A DNA stretch of 64,000 bases from TMED14 sp963925545 (GTDB taxonomy: Bacteria; Bacteroidota; Bacteroidia; Flavobacteriales; Schleiferiaceae): assembly GCA_963925545.1 (NCBI GenBank), contig CAWUSA010000012.1, positions 133,053-197,052 on the forward strand, given 5' to 3'. The position numbers were made by a program, and so were the translations under genes. The notes under the pieces are model-generated. The model searched no databases, was not told where the DNA came from, and was given only the letters and a program-made list of their open reading frames with translations. How positions within the stretch are numbered: the stretch's first letter is position 1; the number at the start of each line of letters is the position of its first letter. This document shows positions 1 through 9,460 of this stretch, in pieces.

Positions 1-606
1 ATTTTTCAGTTTCCACACTTATGGCTAGGCGTCTTAACGTTATTTGTATACGTAGGCGCTGAGGTGATTGCTGGAGATACAATCATTGCCTATGGAATTT
101 CCTTGGGTATTCCAGCAGAAGATGCAAAATTCTTCACGACACTTACCTTGATGGCCATGGTAGCGACCTACGCATTAGGTGTCTTTTTAATACCAAAACA
201 CATTAAACAAGGAACAGCGCTAATAGTTAGTGCGATATCAGGGATTATACTTAGTGTTTGCATATTAACGACTACAGGGTTTACGTCTGTTTTGTTTGTG
301 GCGGCCTTAGGTATCTCTAATGCACTCGTTTGGCCCGCAGTTTGGCCTTTGACATTAGATGGCCTGGGTAAATTCACGAAGACAGCATCTGCCTTGTTAA
401 TTATGGCAATCTCTGGAGGGGCCATAATACCCCCATTGTACGGAAGGTTAGTGGATTCAAATAAACTTGAATTGATTGCGTCTGGAGTGAGTGAAGCAGA
501 AGCATTATCAACAAGCTCAACAGGCAGTTATTGGATTTTAATTCCGTGTTATGTCATTATATTATACTTTGCCTTATGGGGAAGAAAATTGGGCAAAAAA
601 AAGTAA
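1..606 (+). CDS. Sugar MFS transporter, FucP/GluP-like (C-terminal part)
   Basis: The frame is open from the first base, so the gene begins upstream and only about 201 residues are seen. The protein has about six hydrophobic helices and ends in a basic tail (KLGKKK). The segment AEVIAGDTI followed by a helix with LVWPAVWPL is characteristic of the fucose/glucose-galactose H+ symporters of the major facilitator family that are common in Bacteroidota. It would bring a hexose or amino sugar across the inner membrane. The GTG at 64 is internal, not a start. The true substrate cannot be read from this half. Base composition is AT-rich, as in the next three genes. Confidence 0.85.
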   Translation: MFQFPHLWLGVLTLFVYVGAEVIAGDTIIAYGISLGIPAEDAKFFTTLTLMAMVATYALGVFLIPKHIKQGTALIVSAISGIILSVCILTTTGFTSVLFVAALGISNALVWPAVWPLTLDGLGKFTKTASALLIMAISGGAIIPPLYGRLVDSNKLELIASGVSEAEALSTSSTGSYWILIPCYVIILYFALWGRKLGKKK

Positions 607-773
607 AATTGACTTCAATGGTGCAGATGTGCCAAACTGCAATGGAAAGGGATCAGCTCTCAGGCTGCCAACTTCTGGAAACTCAGCAAACAGCTTCAAG
701 GCCAGGCTACTCTAAGCCCACCCTTCTGATTTTAAACTCCTGTTGTTATTAATACTTTGATTGACTTATAATA

Positions 774-1547
774 ATGGCAAAACTTCCAAAAAAATATCAG
801 TTTTTAGACTTGTCTGACTACGGACGTTCTGGAGGGCATTGGATTGCCAGTAAGCTTCAGTACACACGATTTACGCCTATTCATGTCACGACTATGTTTA
901 TTATAGCTGGACTTATTGCAATTGGATTTATGCTCTATGGGCATTATCTGCTAGCCGCCTTTTTCATCATATTGAAATCTGTTTTGGATGCGGCAGATGG
1001 CGAGCTTTCGCGTCTAAAGAACACACCTTCTTATGTGGGACGTTATTATGATTCTATAGCAGATTTTTTACTTAATTTCTGTTTTTTGTTGGCCTTTTGC
1101 CATATATCCAATAGCTCAACGATCTCTATGTTAATCGCTTTTTTTGGAATTCAACTTCAGGGTACAGTTTATAATTACTATTATGTTATTCTAAGAAATT
1201 CTGTGGATGGCGATTCCACTAGTAGGGTTTTTGAAGACAGTGCACCTAAAGCTCTCAAGGGAGAGAGTCAGAAAATGGTAAATATATTTTATAAAATCTA
1301 CGATATTTTATATATCTCTTTTGATAAAATCATGTATCATATGGATAAAAATGCAAGTCACAGCCCGCCCTTTCCTAAGTGGTTTATGACTATAGTATCT
1401 ATCTATGGCCTTGGGTTTCAGCTGTTAATTATGGCAGTTATGCTAGTCTTCGAACTATACAGCTATGTAATTCCATTTTTCATTATTTACTCTGTTTTTA
1501 TAGTAGTATTTATTGGACTTAGAAAGCTAGTCCTTAAGTCTTTGTAA
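774..1547 (+). CDS. CDP-alcohol phosphatidyltransferase family protein
   Basis: A 257-residue membrane protein. Residues 72-97 carry the complete family signature, D72xxD75G76xxSR80-x8-G89-xxx-D93-xxx-D97, whose aspartates bind the metal ions and the CDP-alcohol. Several hydrophobic helices flank it. Enzymes of this family transfer a phosphoalcohol head group from a CDP-activated donor to a lipid or other alcohol at the inner membrane. Which alcohol is used cannot be told from the sequence; it is not clearly PgsA or PssA. It stands alone on the plus strand, 167 bp after the transporter gene, and is AT-rich compared with the core genes of the window. Confidence 0.85.
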   Translation: MAKLPKKYQFLDLSDYGRSGGHWIASKLQYTRFTPIHVTTMFIIAGLIAIGFMLYGHYLLAAFFIILKSVLDAADGELSRLKNTPSYVGRYYDSIADFLLNFCFLLAFCHISNSSTISMLIAFFGIQLQGTVYNYYYVILRNSVDGDSTSRVFEDSAPKALKGESQKMVNIFYKIYDILYISFDKIMYHMDKNASHSPPFPKWFMTIVSIYGLGFQLLIMAVMLVFELYSYVIPFFIIYSVFIVVFIGLRKLVLKSL

Positions 1548-1596
1548 GCTTACAAACATGCATTGTTGTATTATTGCTTTAACTAATTCGATTGAT

Positions 1597-1962
1597 ATGG
1601 GGTTTAAGCATTTTAGATTGATTTTCGCAATTGCAATTGCTCTTTTTTTTGCAAGTTGCTCTAGCGAGTCATCAAATTCAGAGGATAATACTAAATCATG
1701 TCTAATTGGGTTTGATTGGGTTTATCCGAATGGAAGTAATCCAACGGGCGCTTGGAAATTTTCTGACGATGGGACCTTTAATAGCAGTACGACCTTTTTT
1801 GGTGGAATGAGTACTTGGGGTGATTGGGAAGTAATTGCGCCTGGGGAAATAAGAATCAGTTATACGAGAACCACCGAAGGAACAATTCCTGGCGATCAGA
1901 CACTTACAATGGAGTCATGTGGCACACTTAAAGTTGGATCAACACAATACATTAAAGATTAA
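1597..1962 (+). CDS. Small predicted lipoprotein, function unknown
   Basis: About 121 residues. I chose the ATG at 1597 rather than 1558 because it places a standard type II signal peptide at the N-terminus, ending in the lipobox FASC with the lipidated cysteine at residue 21. The following acidic-serine linker is typical of surface-sorted Bacteroidota lipoproteins. The mature part contains a repeated pattern (WKFSDDGTF, WGDWEV, EIRISY) that resembles small lipocalin-like beta-barrel domains, but this is only an impression. It lies 3 bp before another small lipoprotein, so the two are probably cotranscribed. I do not recognise a specific family. Confidence 0.7.
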   Translation: MGFKHFRLIFAIAIALFFASCSSESSNSEDNTKSCLIGFDWVYPNGSNPTGAWKFSDDGTFNSSTTFFGGMSTWGDWEVIAPGEIRISYTRTTEGTIPGDQTLTMESCGTLKVGSTQYIKD

Positions 1963-1965
1963 CCT

Positions 1966-2346
1966 ATGAAGAGTTTTCAATTTGGATTTATTATTCTTGG
2001 AATCATCGTGCTAGCAAGTTGCGGGAATGTAGAATCATCGGACACTTCTGTTCATGATGCACATGGCGCTGAATCTGAGAATGCAAACTCTTATAATGAG
2101 GAGCAAGATTTAAGTCCAAACGGGACTTATGTATACTCAGAAGATAATTTTGAGGCAAGAATGACAGTCTCTGGAAATAGTTGGTCGGGAGTCACCACGA
2201 TCTACGGGGATGTACAATATGACAATGGCGTTGCTAGAGGAAATTCTATTTATGATGAAAGTGGAATGGTTGAAATTGGCCAAATTTCTAATTCAGGCTT
2301 GGTTACCGTAATTGGAAGCAGTCGTGTTACTCTTCGAAAGAGGTGA
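1966..2346 (+). CDS. Small predicted lipoprotein, function unknown
   Basis: 126 residues with a signal peptide ending in the lipobox LASC, cysteine at residue 19. A Ser/Glu/His/Asn-rich linker of about 40 residues follows, then a beta-rich domain of about 75 residues. The protein would be anchored in the cell envelope. It starts 3 bp after the previous small lipoprotein gene, and both have a signal sequence, a flexible linker and a small beta domain, so they may be functionally paired. No motif identifies a function. The local AT-rich composition matches the preceding genes and contrasts with the next one. Confidence 0.7.
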   Translation: MKSFQFGFIILGIIVLASCGNVESSDTSVHDAHGAESENANSYNEEQDLSPNGTYVYSEDNFEARMTVSGNSWSGVTTIYGDVQYDNGVARGNSIYDESGMVEIGQISNSGLVTVIGSSRVTLRKR

Positions 2347-2423
2347 TAAAGGTTAAATTTCATTCACTAAACCACGCAAGTGCAAAGTCGCAGAATAAGC
2401 CATAGAGGTGTTATCTTCAAACC

Positions 2424-5400
2424 ATGAAGAAACTTGCCCTCTCCTTATGCGTTTTGGCCCTCACCTTCAACGCTTCAGCGCAATCCATTGAATCCTCCGT
2501 TTTAGAGGATATGAAATTCCGGAATATCGGCCCTGCTGGCATGTCCGGACGCGTAACCTCTATTGATGTCAACCCCCTCAATGACAATCACATTTTCATT
2601 GGAACGGCTTCGGGCGGCGTCTGGGTCAGTGAAAATGCAGGACAAAGTTGGACCTCCATCTGGGATGATCAACCCACTGCGGGTATTGGTGCAGTAAAAA
2701 TTGACCCCACCAATCCAGATGTTATTTGGGTCGGTACCGGAGAAGGAAACCCAAGAAATTCCCAATCCAGTGGGGGTGGTTTATTTAAAAGTGTGGATGG
2801 CGGAAAGTCCTTCCAGCTGGTTGGCCTCAAAGAGACCAAGCATATCCATCGTATTGTCGTAGATCCTACGCGCCCCAACACCGTATACGTAGCCGCCATT
2901 GGCGTAGCTTGGGGCGACACGCCGGACCGTGGGGTATACAAGACCACGGATGGGGGCAAAACGTGGGCTAAAATTCTCTACAACAACGAGCGCACGGGAG
3001 CTGCAGAACTAGTCATGGATCCAGTCAACCCAAACAAGTTGATTTGCGCCATGTGGGAATACCGCCGTTGGCCTTGGGTCTTTAAAAGCGGCGGCGAAGG
3101 GAGCGGTATGTACGTTACGTTAGACGGTGGCGATACCTGGACTAAGCGCACCTCGGAGGATGGCTTACCGGAAGGAGAATTGGGAAGAATGGGCATCGCT
3201 ATTGCGCCAAGCAACCCTAAAAAAGTATATGCGCTGATAGAAAACAAGGCCAAAAATGGCCTCTACGCTTCCAACGATGGGGGCTTTGAGTGGTTCAAGG
3301 TCAGCGAAGATGAAAACATTGGCAACCGGCCTTTCTACTATTCAGACCTTTTTGTTGATCCCTTTAATGACCAAACGCTTTATTCGCTATGGACACTCGT
3401 GACCAAGAGTAAGGATGGCGGAAAGAGTTGGAACGTAGTTACCCCCTATTCCAAAGTGCACCCAGATCACCACGCCATTTGGCTTAACCCTCGGCGCCCC
3501 GGCCATGTCATCGAAGGCAACGACGGCGGCTTGAACATCTCTTGGGATGCTGGTGTCAGCTGGCGCTTTGTGGAAAATCTTCCTATTGCTCAGTTTTACC
3601 ACATCCGCTTGGACAATCAGCTTCCCTACAATGTTTACGGAGGTATGCAGGACAACGGTTCATGGCGCGGACCTGCCTATTCTTGGATTGGCACAGGCAT
3701 TGGCAACAACGAATGGCAAGAGCTCTATTTTGGAGACGGATTTGACGTTCTTCCACATCCTACCAATCCGCGTATTTCCTATGCCATGGCGCAAGAAGGC
3801 TCCTTGGCACGCGTAGACATGGTCACGGGCATGACCGAAGCGATTAAGCCTGTTCATCCCGAAGGAGAATGGTTGCGCTGGCATTGGAACGCCGCCATCG
3901 CCGGCGACCCTTCCAATCCAGACGGCTTGTACTATGGTTCACAATACGTGCACTATAGCCCCGATCAAGGACGCACCTGGAATATCATCTCTCCCGACCT
4001 CACGACCAATAACCCGGACAAGCAAAAGGCCCTGGAATCTGGCGGGCTCACATTTGACGTTACTGGGGCTGAAAACCATACCTGCATTCTCGCGATTGCC
4101 CCTTCTGCAAATGACCCCAAAACCTTGTGGGTTGGCACGGATGACGGCAACATCCAAGTAAGCCGTGACGGAGGGACAACCTGGACTAATTGCAGTCCAA
4201 AGATCAAGGGACTCCCTGAAGGCGCTTGGGTCCCTCACATTCATGCTTCTATCTACAATGCAGGCGAAGCATATGTGGTTGTGAACAACTACCGACAAAA
4301 CGATTGGAAGGCCTACCTCTTCCATACCAAAGACTTTGGAAAGACTTGGACCAACTTGGTGGCCAAGGCAGGACTCACCGGCCATTGCCTAAGCGTCATT
4401 CAGGACAGTGAAGTCCCAAGTATTCTTTACTTAGGCACTGAAACGGGACTCCAGCTCAGTACCGATTATGGAAAGACCTGGAAAGCATGGAAAGGTCTAC
4501 CCACCATGCCCGTACAGGATCTGGCCATTCAAGAGCGTGAACAAGACTTGGTCTTGGGCACCTTTGGCCGCTCTGCATGGGTATTGGACGACTTGCGCCC
4601 CTTGCGTGCAATGGTAAACGGGGCTACCCAAGGTCGGACCCTAACCGCTTTTGATGCACCGTTGGCTATACATGTAGAAACCCGTGTTTCGGACGGCATC
4701 CGTTTCCAGGGATGGGCTGACTTCAAAGGCGAAAACCGAGGGAGCGGTGCACGTTTTGCCCTCTACGTAAAACGTGAAGAGGAATCTAAAGCCCCCCTAA
4801 AGGTTGACATCTATGATGCGGAAGGGACGCATGTCCGGCACATTGAGCGAAAATTAGACAAGGAAGACGTTGGCCTCTTCCGCTTCACCTGGGATTTGGC
4901 TGAAAAAGGCAGCCAGCGCCCACGCTGGAGCAAGCGTAAAGAGGAGCGCGAGAAATCGGATCCCCGTGGTGCCTCTGTTGCTCCGGGCAACTATACTGCA
5001 GTCTTTACCCTTGAAGATGCAAGCGACACCTCTGCTGTGGAAGTCATAGACGACCCGCGCATCAATATGGACGCATCGGAATGGGACGCACAGATTGCCT
5101 TCCAACGCAGCTTATATGGCATCAACCAAGACATGGCGGACCTCGTCTTCAAGCTCTTCAAAGCCAATCAGGGCCTCGGTGCACTTGAGCGCATCCTTAA
5201 GGACCGCAAAGACACAGACAGCGCACAAGTTCAACCCCTCTTGGACGATTTGAAAACCCTCAAAAAGGCCATAGAAGACCACAGGTTGCGTCTCTTTGGG
5301 AAAGAAGATGTAAAAGGATACTTTGAACAGCCCGAGACGTGGTCCTTTCTCAACAGCCAGTTTCGCGGCTACCTCTGGAGCTTGCGCGGAAAGCCCAGCG

Positions 5401-5549
5401 CCAATGTGTTGAACATCTACGCCACATGGGAAAAGCGCACACAAGAAGAAATGGCTATCCTTTCCGCCTTCTTGGACACGGATTACCGCGAATTTAGCGA
5501 GCGGATTGCATCGACCGCTTTGCCCTTACTCCCGAGCTGGAATCCATAA
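2424..5549 (+). CDS. Secreted BNR/Asp-box beta-propeller protein (VPS10/sortilin-like)
   Basis: 1,041 residues with a cleavable signal peptide (about residues 1-19, ending NASA). At least ten Asp-box motifs of the form S-x-D-x-G-x-T-W are visible, for example TTDGGKTW, SKDGGKSW, SPDQGRTW, SRDGGTTW and STDYGKTW, spread over the first 700 residues. This is the arrangement of VPS10/sortilin-type ten-bladed propellers that are often annotated as glycosyl hydrolases in this phylum. The last 300 residues are a beta domain followed by a charged helical region (from about residue 880). No catalytic sialidase residues are evident and there is no type IX sorting domain at the C-terminus. It is probably a periplasmic or outer-membrane protein with an unknown ligand. 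Its G+C content is visibly higher than that of its neighbours on both sides. Confidence 0.85.
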   Translation: MKKLALSLCVLALTFNASAQSIESSVLEDMKFRNIGPAGMSGRVTSIDVNPLNDNHIFIGTASGGVWVSENAGQSWTSIWDDQPTAGIGAVKIDPTNPDVIWVGTGEGNPRNSQSSGGGLFKSVDGGKSFQLVGLKETKHIHRIVVDPTRPNTVYVAAIGVAWGDTPDRGVYKTTDGGKTWAKILYNNERTGAAELVMDPVNPNKLICAMWEYRRWPWVFKSGGEGSGMYVTLDGGDTWTKRTSEDGLPEGELGRMGIAIAPSNPKKVYALIENKAKNGLYASNDGGFEWFKVSEDENIGNRPFYYSDLFVDPFNDQTLYSLWTLVTKSKDGGKSWNVVTPYSKVHPDHHAIWLNPRRPGHVIEGNDGGLNISWDAGVSWRFVENLPIAQFYHIRLDNQLPYNVYGGMQDNGSWRGPAYSWIGTGIGNNEWQELYFGDGFDVLPHPTNPRISYAMAQEGSLARVDMVTGMTEAIKPVHPEGEWLRWHWNAAIAGDPSNPDGLYYGSQYVHYSPDQGRTWNIISPDLTTNNPDKQKALESGGLTFDVTGAENHTCILAIAPSANDPKTLWVGTDDGNIQVSRDGGTTWTNCSPKIKGLPEGAWVPHIHASIYNAGEAYVVVNNYRQNDWKAYLFHTKDFGKTWTNLVAKAGLTGHCLSVIQDSEVPSILYLGTETGLQLSTDYGKTWKAWKGLPTMPVQDLAIQEREQDLVLGTFGRSAWVLDDLRPLRAMVNGATQGRTLTAFDAPLAIHVETRVSDGIRFQGWADFKGENRGSGARFALYVKREEESKAPLKVDIYDAEGTHVRHIERKLDKEDVGLFRFTWDLAEKGSQRPRWSKRKEEREKSDPRGASVAPGNYTAVFTLEDASDTSAVEVIDDPRINMDASEWDAQIAFQRSLYGINQDMADLVFKLFKANQGLGALERILKDRKDTDSAQVQPLLDDLKTLKKAIEDHRLRLFGKEDVKGYFEQPETWSFLNSQFRGYLWSLRGKPSANVLNIYATWEKRTQEEMAILSAFLDTDYREFSERIASTALPLLPSWNP

Positions 5550-5591
5550 AGGATGATAAAAGTCAAATAATTTTAATCAAATAATAGTAAT

Positions 5592-6692
5592 ATGAAATTA
5601 ATTCAATACTTAATATGCCTTTGTTTACTTCTTATAAGTTGTGAGAGGAATAATAAAATAATTGCTGATTTTGATTTGGATACAGCATCAGAATTCCCAG
5701 TTGGGCAAAATTTAGGGTTAAATTATTTTAATGATATTACCGTAGGCGTGATTTCGAATTCTGCCAATGAAATTAAGATAATCACTGCTGCTAACACAGG
5801 TTCCTATGTTTTTTCAGGCACGAGTTTATTGAATCTAACAGAACGTACCGAAGTTGCATCACCTGTGCCTAATACATTCTACTCAGATTATATTGGTTTG
5901 GGCCAGTTGATAAAGGACAGTGAAGGAAAAATCTACAGCGTTTTTCATTCAGAAGCTCATGATGGCACCACCTTGCCGGGGAATATTCCTGGATTTTATG
6001 CTTCCATCGGATTAGGAGTTTCTACTGATGAAGGATTATCGTTTCAACTTAATCCCATGCCCTTGGTTGAAAACATATATGATATTAATTATGATAATGG
6101 TTTTGGCGATGGAGGTTTGGGAGAGCCGTCTATCACTTATTCTAAAGATAAAACGGAGGTTTTTATTTATTATGTTGATCATAATCGTTCAGGAAGAGGG
6201 GTTAACATCTCAATGTCAAAATTTGACGTTGATCAAAACGGCAGACCTGATTTTTCAACTTGCTATTACTTAAATGACAGTAATCAATTCACGACTAATT
6301 TAATTCGATCTAAAGAGGTGGTGGCAGGAGATGGATATTCTGACGCAATCTTTCCTCATGTAACATACAACGCATATATTGACAAATATGTTATGGTTTA
6401 TTCACTGAACCATTATGGAGAATATAACAATGGAGCTCAGTCTGCTGTTCTGTCGGGCATCTACTATAGAGAATCCATTGACGGGATTAATTGGACGGAA
6501 GAGCCCAAAAAACTTCTTACAGATTGGTCAATACCTTTCAGCTTTGACAATCATTCTTTCATTTGGCATCCGAATTTAATTTATTTGAATGACTCTCAAT
6601 CAGAAGGACATCTTGTTTATTCTAAGGCCTCAACTCTTCAAGCGGGCCATAAGATGTGGGCAATAAAATTTAATTATCGTCCAACTGAATGA
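5592..6692 (+). CDS. Predicted lipoprotein with GH43/sialidase-like propeller features
   Basis: 366 residues with a type II signal peptide (lipobox LISC, cysteine 17). The body shows repeated blade-like segments (GEPSITYS, IFPHVTYN, SFIWHPNLIYL) reminiscent of five-bladed propellers of glycoside hydrolase clans or of BNR-repeat proteins, but no catalytic triad can be assigned with confidence. It would be anchored in the outer or inner membrane, possibly acting on glycans. The gene is strongly AT-rich and uses A/T-ending codons, unlike the BNR gene upstream and the GH109 gene downstream, which suggests separate acquisition. The family assignment is tentative; that it is a lipoprotein is well supported. 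Confidence 0.7.
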   Translation: MKLIQYLICLCLLLISCERNNKIIADFDLDTASEFPVGQNLGLNYFNDITVGVISNSANEIKIITAANTGSYVFSGTSLLNLTERTEVASPVPNTFYSDYIGLGQLIKDSEGKIYSVFHSEAHDGTTLPGNIPGFYASIGLGVSTDEGLSFQLNPMPLVENIYDINYDNGFGDGGLGEPSITYSKDKTEVFIYYVDHNRSGRGVNISMSKFDVDQNGRPDFSTCYYLNDSNQFTTNLIRSKEVVAGDGYSDAIFPHVTYNAYIDKYVMVYSLNHYGEYNNGAQSAVLSGIYYRESIDGINWTEEPKKLLTDWSIPFSFDNHSFIWHPNLIYLNDSQSEGHLVYSKASTLQAGHKMWAIKFNYRPTE

Positions 6693-6741
6693 AAATGGTC
6701 AATGAACAAATGATATAGTGTGCAAACACTCAGTTTACCGC

Positions 6742-6773
6742 AAAAAAAAAGAGTAACCATTTCTGATTACTCC
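6742..6773 (-). terminator. Rho-independent terminator after tRNA-fMet
   Basis: On the minus strand, just downstream of the tRNA, a 6-bp stem (GAGTAA 6751-6756 with TTACTC 6767-6772) is followed by nine T residues (A-run 6742-6750 on the plus strand). The position fits termination of the tRNA transcript. Confidence 0.7.
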
Positions 6774-6776
6774 TTG

Positions 6777-6849
<73 letters not shown>

Positions 6850-7042
6850 ATATGACGGCAAATTTACATCAAAACAAATAGATGATTGCATCTAATGCCC
6901 CTTTCTTTTAGGTAATTCTGTTTTGTTGGACCCTTCCTTTCGTATCAAAGTATGGGTTATATTCACAACGTAAACAGGTCTAGCATTAAAAGCCCTTCCA
7001 AACTGAAGGCCTGGAATAACCGTATAATTTTAAGCAGACCTT

Positions 7043-8443
7043 ATGAATAGACAAGTATTTCTTAAAAGCCTCCTTGGTGGAGCTGCTTTTGCAGCATTGC
7101 CCCGAGGCCTTGCAGGTAGTGAGCTAGGAGACGCACTGAACTCAAGCATTGCTGATTTAAAACGACCCGCCACAGGATCTATGATAGGTTACGCTGATTC
7201 GCCTATTGCTCAAGTTCGAATTGGCATTGTGGGGCTGGGAAATAGAGGTTACACTCTTTTGCAAATGCTGGCCCACGACATCGAACAAGGCAACTGTCAA
7301 GTCACTGCCATATGTGACCTGAATGCAGATTACGTGTCGCGAGCATCAACTTGGTTATCATCCTATCAGACAAGCAAAGCCATGGAGGTCGTTGGAAACA
7401 AGGACGCATGGGAAGCCGTGGCAAAATCAGACGATGTTGATCTGTTGCTAATTGTCACCCCCTGGGAATGGCATGCCCCCATGGCAGTGATGGCCATGGA
7501 GTCAGGTAAGCATGTAGCCATGGAAGTACCAGCAGCTCACACCCTTGACGATTGTTGGGAGCTTGTAAGCGTTGCAGAGAAGACGCAACGTCATTGCATC
7601 ATGATTGAAAACTGCTGCTACAATGACGAAGAACTGTGGGTATTGAATATGATTGATTCGGGTGTCTTTGGTGACATCACCCATGCAGAAGGCGCCTATT
7701 TGCATGACCTCAGGGCACACATGCTATCAAGTGACTACTACCAAGACCAATGGCGACTGCAACACCACCGTGTGCGAAATGGCAACTTCTACACCACCCA
7801 TGGGCTCGGACCTATTTCGATGTACCTGGGAATTGGTCGAGGTGATCGCTTTGAACACCTCACATCCATGAGTTCGCGTGAAAAGAATCTGTCGGACGCC
7901 TTCAACGCCTCTTCAGGTGTTGATTCGTCTGAATTTGCTTGTGGAGACATGAATAACACCCTGATGAAAACCCAGAAAGGCAAAACAGTCCTGCTGCAGT
8001 TTGATGTCCATACGGCGAGACCGTATTCACGCATCAACAAAGTTGTTGGCACCTCAGCCGTGCACGATGGCTACCCCAGTCGTCTGTATGTCGACAAAGG
8101 TGAATTGGTTTACTGGGGTCACAAATGGTTAAGTGAGAGCGAACGGGGAGAATACCAATCACGCTACCGTCATCCCATGTTAGAAAAATTAGATGCCATC
8201 AAAGCCAAATACAAACAAGGACATGGTGGCATGGACTTCGTGATGATGCATCGCTTGGTGCGCTGCATGAACCTGGGGCAACCCTTGGATCTCAACGTTT
8301 ATGATGGTGCTTTATGGAGTGCCGTCTCTCCCTTGTCAGAAATGTCGGTAGCCATGCATGGTCAACGCGTTGATGTACCCGACTTCACCGGTGGAGCAGG
8401 GGATGATTCACGGCCATTAGAAATCATGCGTGAAATTGGGTGA
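7043..8443 (+). CDS. Gfo/Idh/MocA family protein, glycoside hydrolase family 109 type
   Basis: 466 residues. The N-terminus (NRQVFLKSLLGGAAFAALP) looks like the export signal of this family but has only one arginine where a Tat signal has two. A Rossmann motif GIVGLGNRG lies at residues 61-69. The region around residue 250 (YTTHGLGP) and the C-terminal block GGMDFVM...VYDGALWSAVSPLSE match GH109, whose founding members remove alpha-N-acetylgalactosamine by an NAD+-dependent redox mechanism. It probably acts in the periplasm on amino-sugar glycans. The AAxRG-like signal and the lack of neighbouring sugar genes leave the substrate open; an oxidoreductase role is the alternative. It is monocistronic. 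Confidence 0.8.
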   Translation: MNRQVFLKSLLGGAAFAALPRGLAGSELGDALNSSIADLKRPATGSMIGYADSPIAQVRIGIVGLGNRGYTLLQMLAHDIEQGNCQVTAICDLNADYVSRASTWLSSYQTSKAMEVVGNKDAWEAVAKSDDVDLLLIVTPWEWHAPMAVMAMESGKHVAMEVPAAHTLDDCWELVSVAEKTQRHCIMIENCCYNDEELWVLNMIDSGVFGDITHAEGAYLHDLRAHMLSSDYYQDQWRLQHHRVRNGNFYTTHGLGPISMYLGIGRGDRFEHLTSMSSREKNLSDAFNASSGVDSSEFACGDMNNTLMKTQKGKTVLLQFDVHTARPYSRINKVVGTSAVHDGYPSRLYVDKGELVYWGHKWLSESERGEYQSRYRHPMLEKLDAIKAKYKQGHGGMDFVMMHRLVRCMNLGQPLDLNVYDGALWSAVSPLSEMSVAMHGQRVDVPDFTGGAGDDSRPLEIMREIG

Positions 8444-8554
8444 ATGGATGCCTGATATAGTAGCTTGCCTTGTCGGAATTCGTGGCTTATAGACCATGGA
8501 ATAGCAGTTCACGTGAATAGCAAGTAATCGCGTACATACTCAGGTCTTTATCCC

Positions 8555-8562
8555 GACCTTTG
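8555..8562 (+). promoter_or_regulatory. Probable -7 promoter element of era-der (variant GACCTTTG)
   Basis: GACCTTTG differs by one base from the Bacteroidota consensus TAnnTTTG and lies only 4 bases before the era ATG at 8567. The same 11-mer CCGACCTTTGC occurs upstream of the malic enzyme gene (17,541-17,551). If it is the -7 box, transcription would begin at or very near the start codon. Confidence 0.4.
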
Positions 8563-8566
8563 CCGC

Positions 8567-9460
8567 ATGTCAAAAATCCATAAATCGTCCTTTGTCAACA
8601 TCATTGGTCATCCCAATGTAGGCAAGAGTACCCTGGCGAATGCCCTGGTAGGAAAGCGCTTGAGCATCATCACGCCCAAAGCACAGACCACCAGGCATCG
8701 CATCTTTGGGATACTGAACGGGGAGACAGAAAATTTTGATTACCAGTTGGTATTCTCAGACACCCCGGGCGTCTTGATTCCAGCCTACGCCCTGCAAGAG
8801 TCGATGCTAGATGCCGTTCACAGCTCAAAAGACGATGCAGACGTCTTCCTGTATGTGGTTGAATTGGGCGAAGGGCCATTGAAGCATGAAGGCCTTTACA
8901 AGCACCTGCAAACCACCGATGTGCCTGTTTTGCTTTTGTTGAATAAGGTCGACTTGCATGACCAGGAGACACTTGAAAATGAATCAGCTTTATGGGCTGA
9001 GCGTTTGCCAAAAGCAGAAATCATTCCCATGTCAGCAAAAACAGGATTCAACCTTTCCTATGTTTTGAAGCGCTTGCTGGAGCTTTCGTCCGAGGGGCCA
9101 GCCTACTTTGACAAAGACCAGCTGACTGATCGAAGCGATCGATTCATCTGCTCAGAATTCATTCGTGAACAGATACTGAACCGCTACAAAAAAGAAGTGC
9201 CTTACTCCGTTGAGGTCGATGTGGATTCCTTCAAAGACGAGCCAAAGATTTTACGCATACGTGCCATATTGGTTGTGGCTCGCGAATCACAAAAAGGCAT
9301 TTTGATCGGGCACAAAGGCGTGGCATTGAAAGCCGTTGGCACCGCTGCACGCCGTCAACTTGAATTATTCTATGGCAAACAGGTTTACTTAGAGCTCTTT
9401 GTCAAAGTCAATAGCAACTGGAGAAATGATCCAGAGAAACTTAAACGATACGGATACTGA
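8567..9460 (+). CDS. era: GTPase Era
   Basis: 297 residues, the normal length of Era. The G1 motif GHPNVGKST is at residues 14-22, followed by the TTR switch, DTPG and NKVD. The C-terminal KH domain is present with the GxxG loop in GILIGHKGVALK. Era binds the 3' end of 16S rRNA and helps mature the 30S ribosomal subunit. The stop codon overlaps the start of der by one base (TGATG), so the two ribosome-assembly GTPases are translationally coupled. Confidence 0.97.
   Translation: MSKIHKSSFVNIIGHPNVGKSTLANALVGKRLSIITPKAQTTRHRIFGILNGETENFDYQLVFSDTPGVLIPAYALQESMLDAVHSSKDDADVFLYVVELGEGPLKHEGLYKHLQTTDVPVLLLLNKVDLHDQETLENESALWAERLPKAEIIPMSAKTGFNLSYVLKRLLELSSEGPAYFDKDQLTDRSDRFICSEFIREQILNRYKKEVPYSVEVDVDSFKDEPKILRIRAILVVARESQKGILIGHKGVALKAVGTAARRQLELFYGKQVYLELFVKVNSNWRNDPEKLKRYGY

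Noticed and set aside
531..752. A 73-codon plus-strand frame across the end of the transporter gene and the following gap
   Set aside because: It overlaps the transporter's coding end in another frame and its product resembles nothing I know; it has no promoter or ribosome binding site. A second, ATG-less frame over the same gap also looks like chance.
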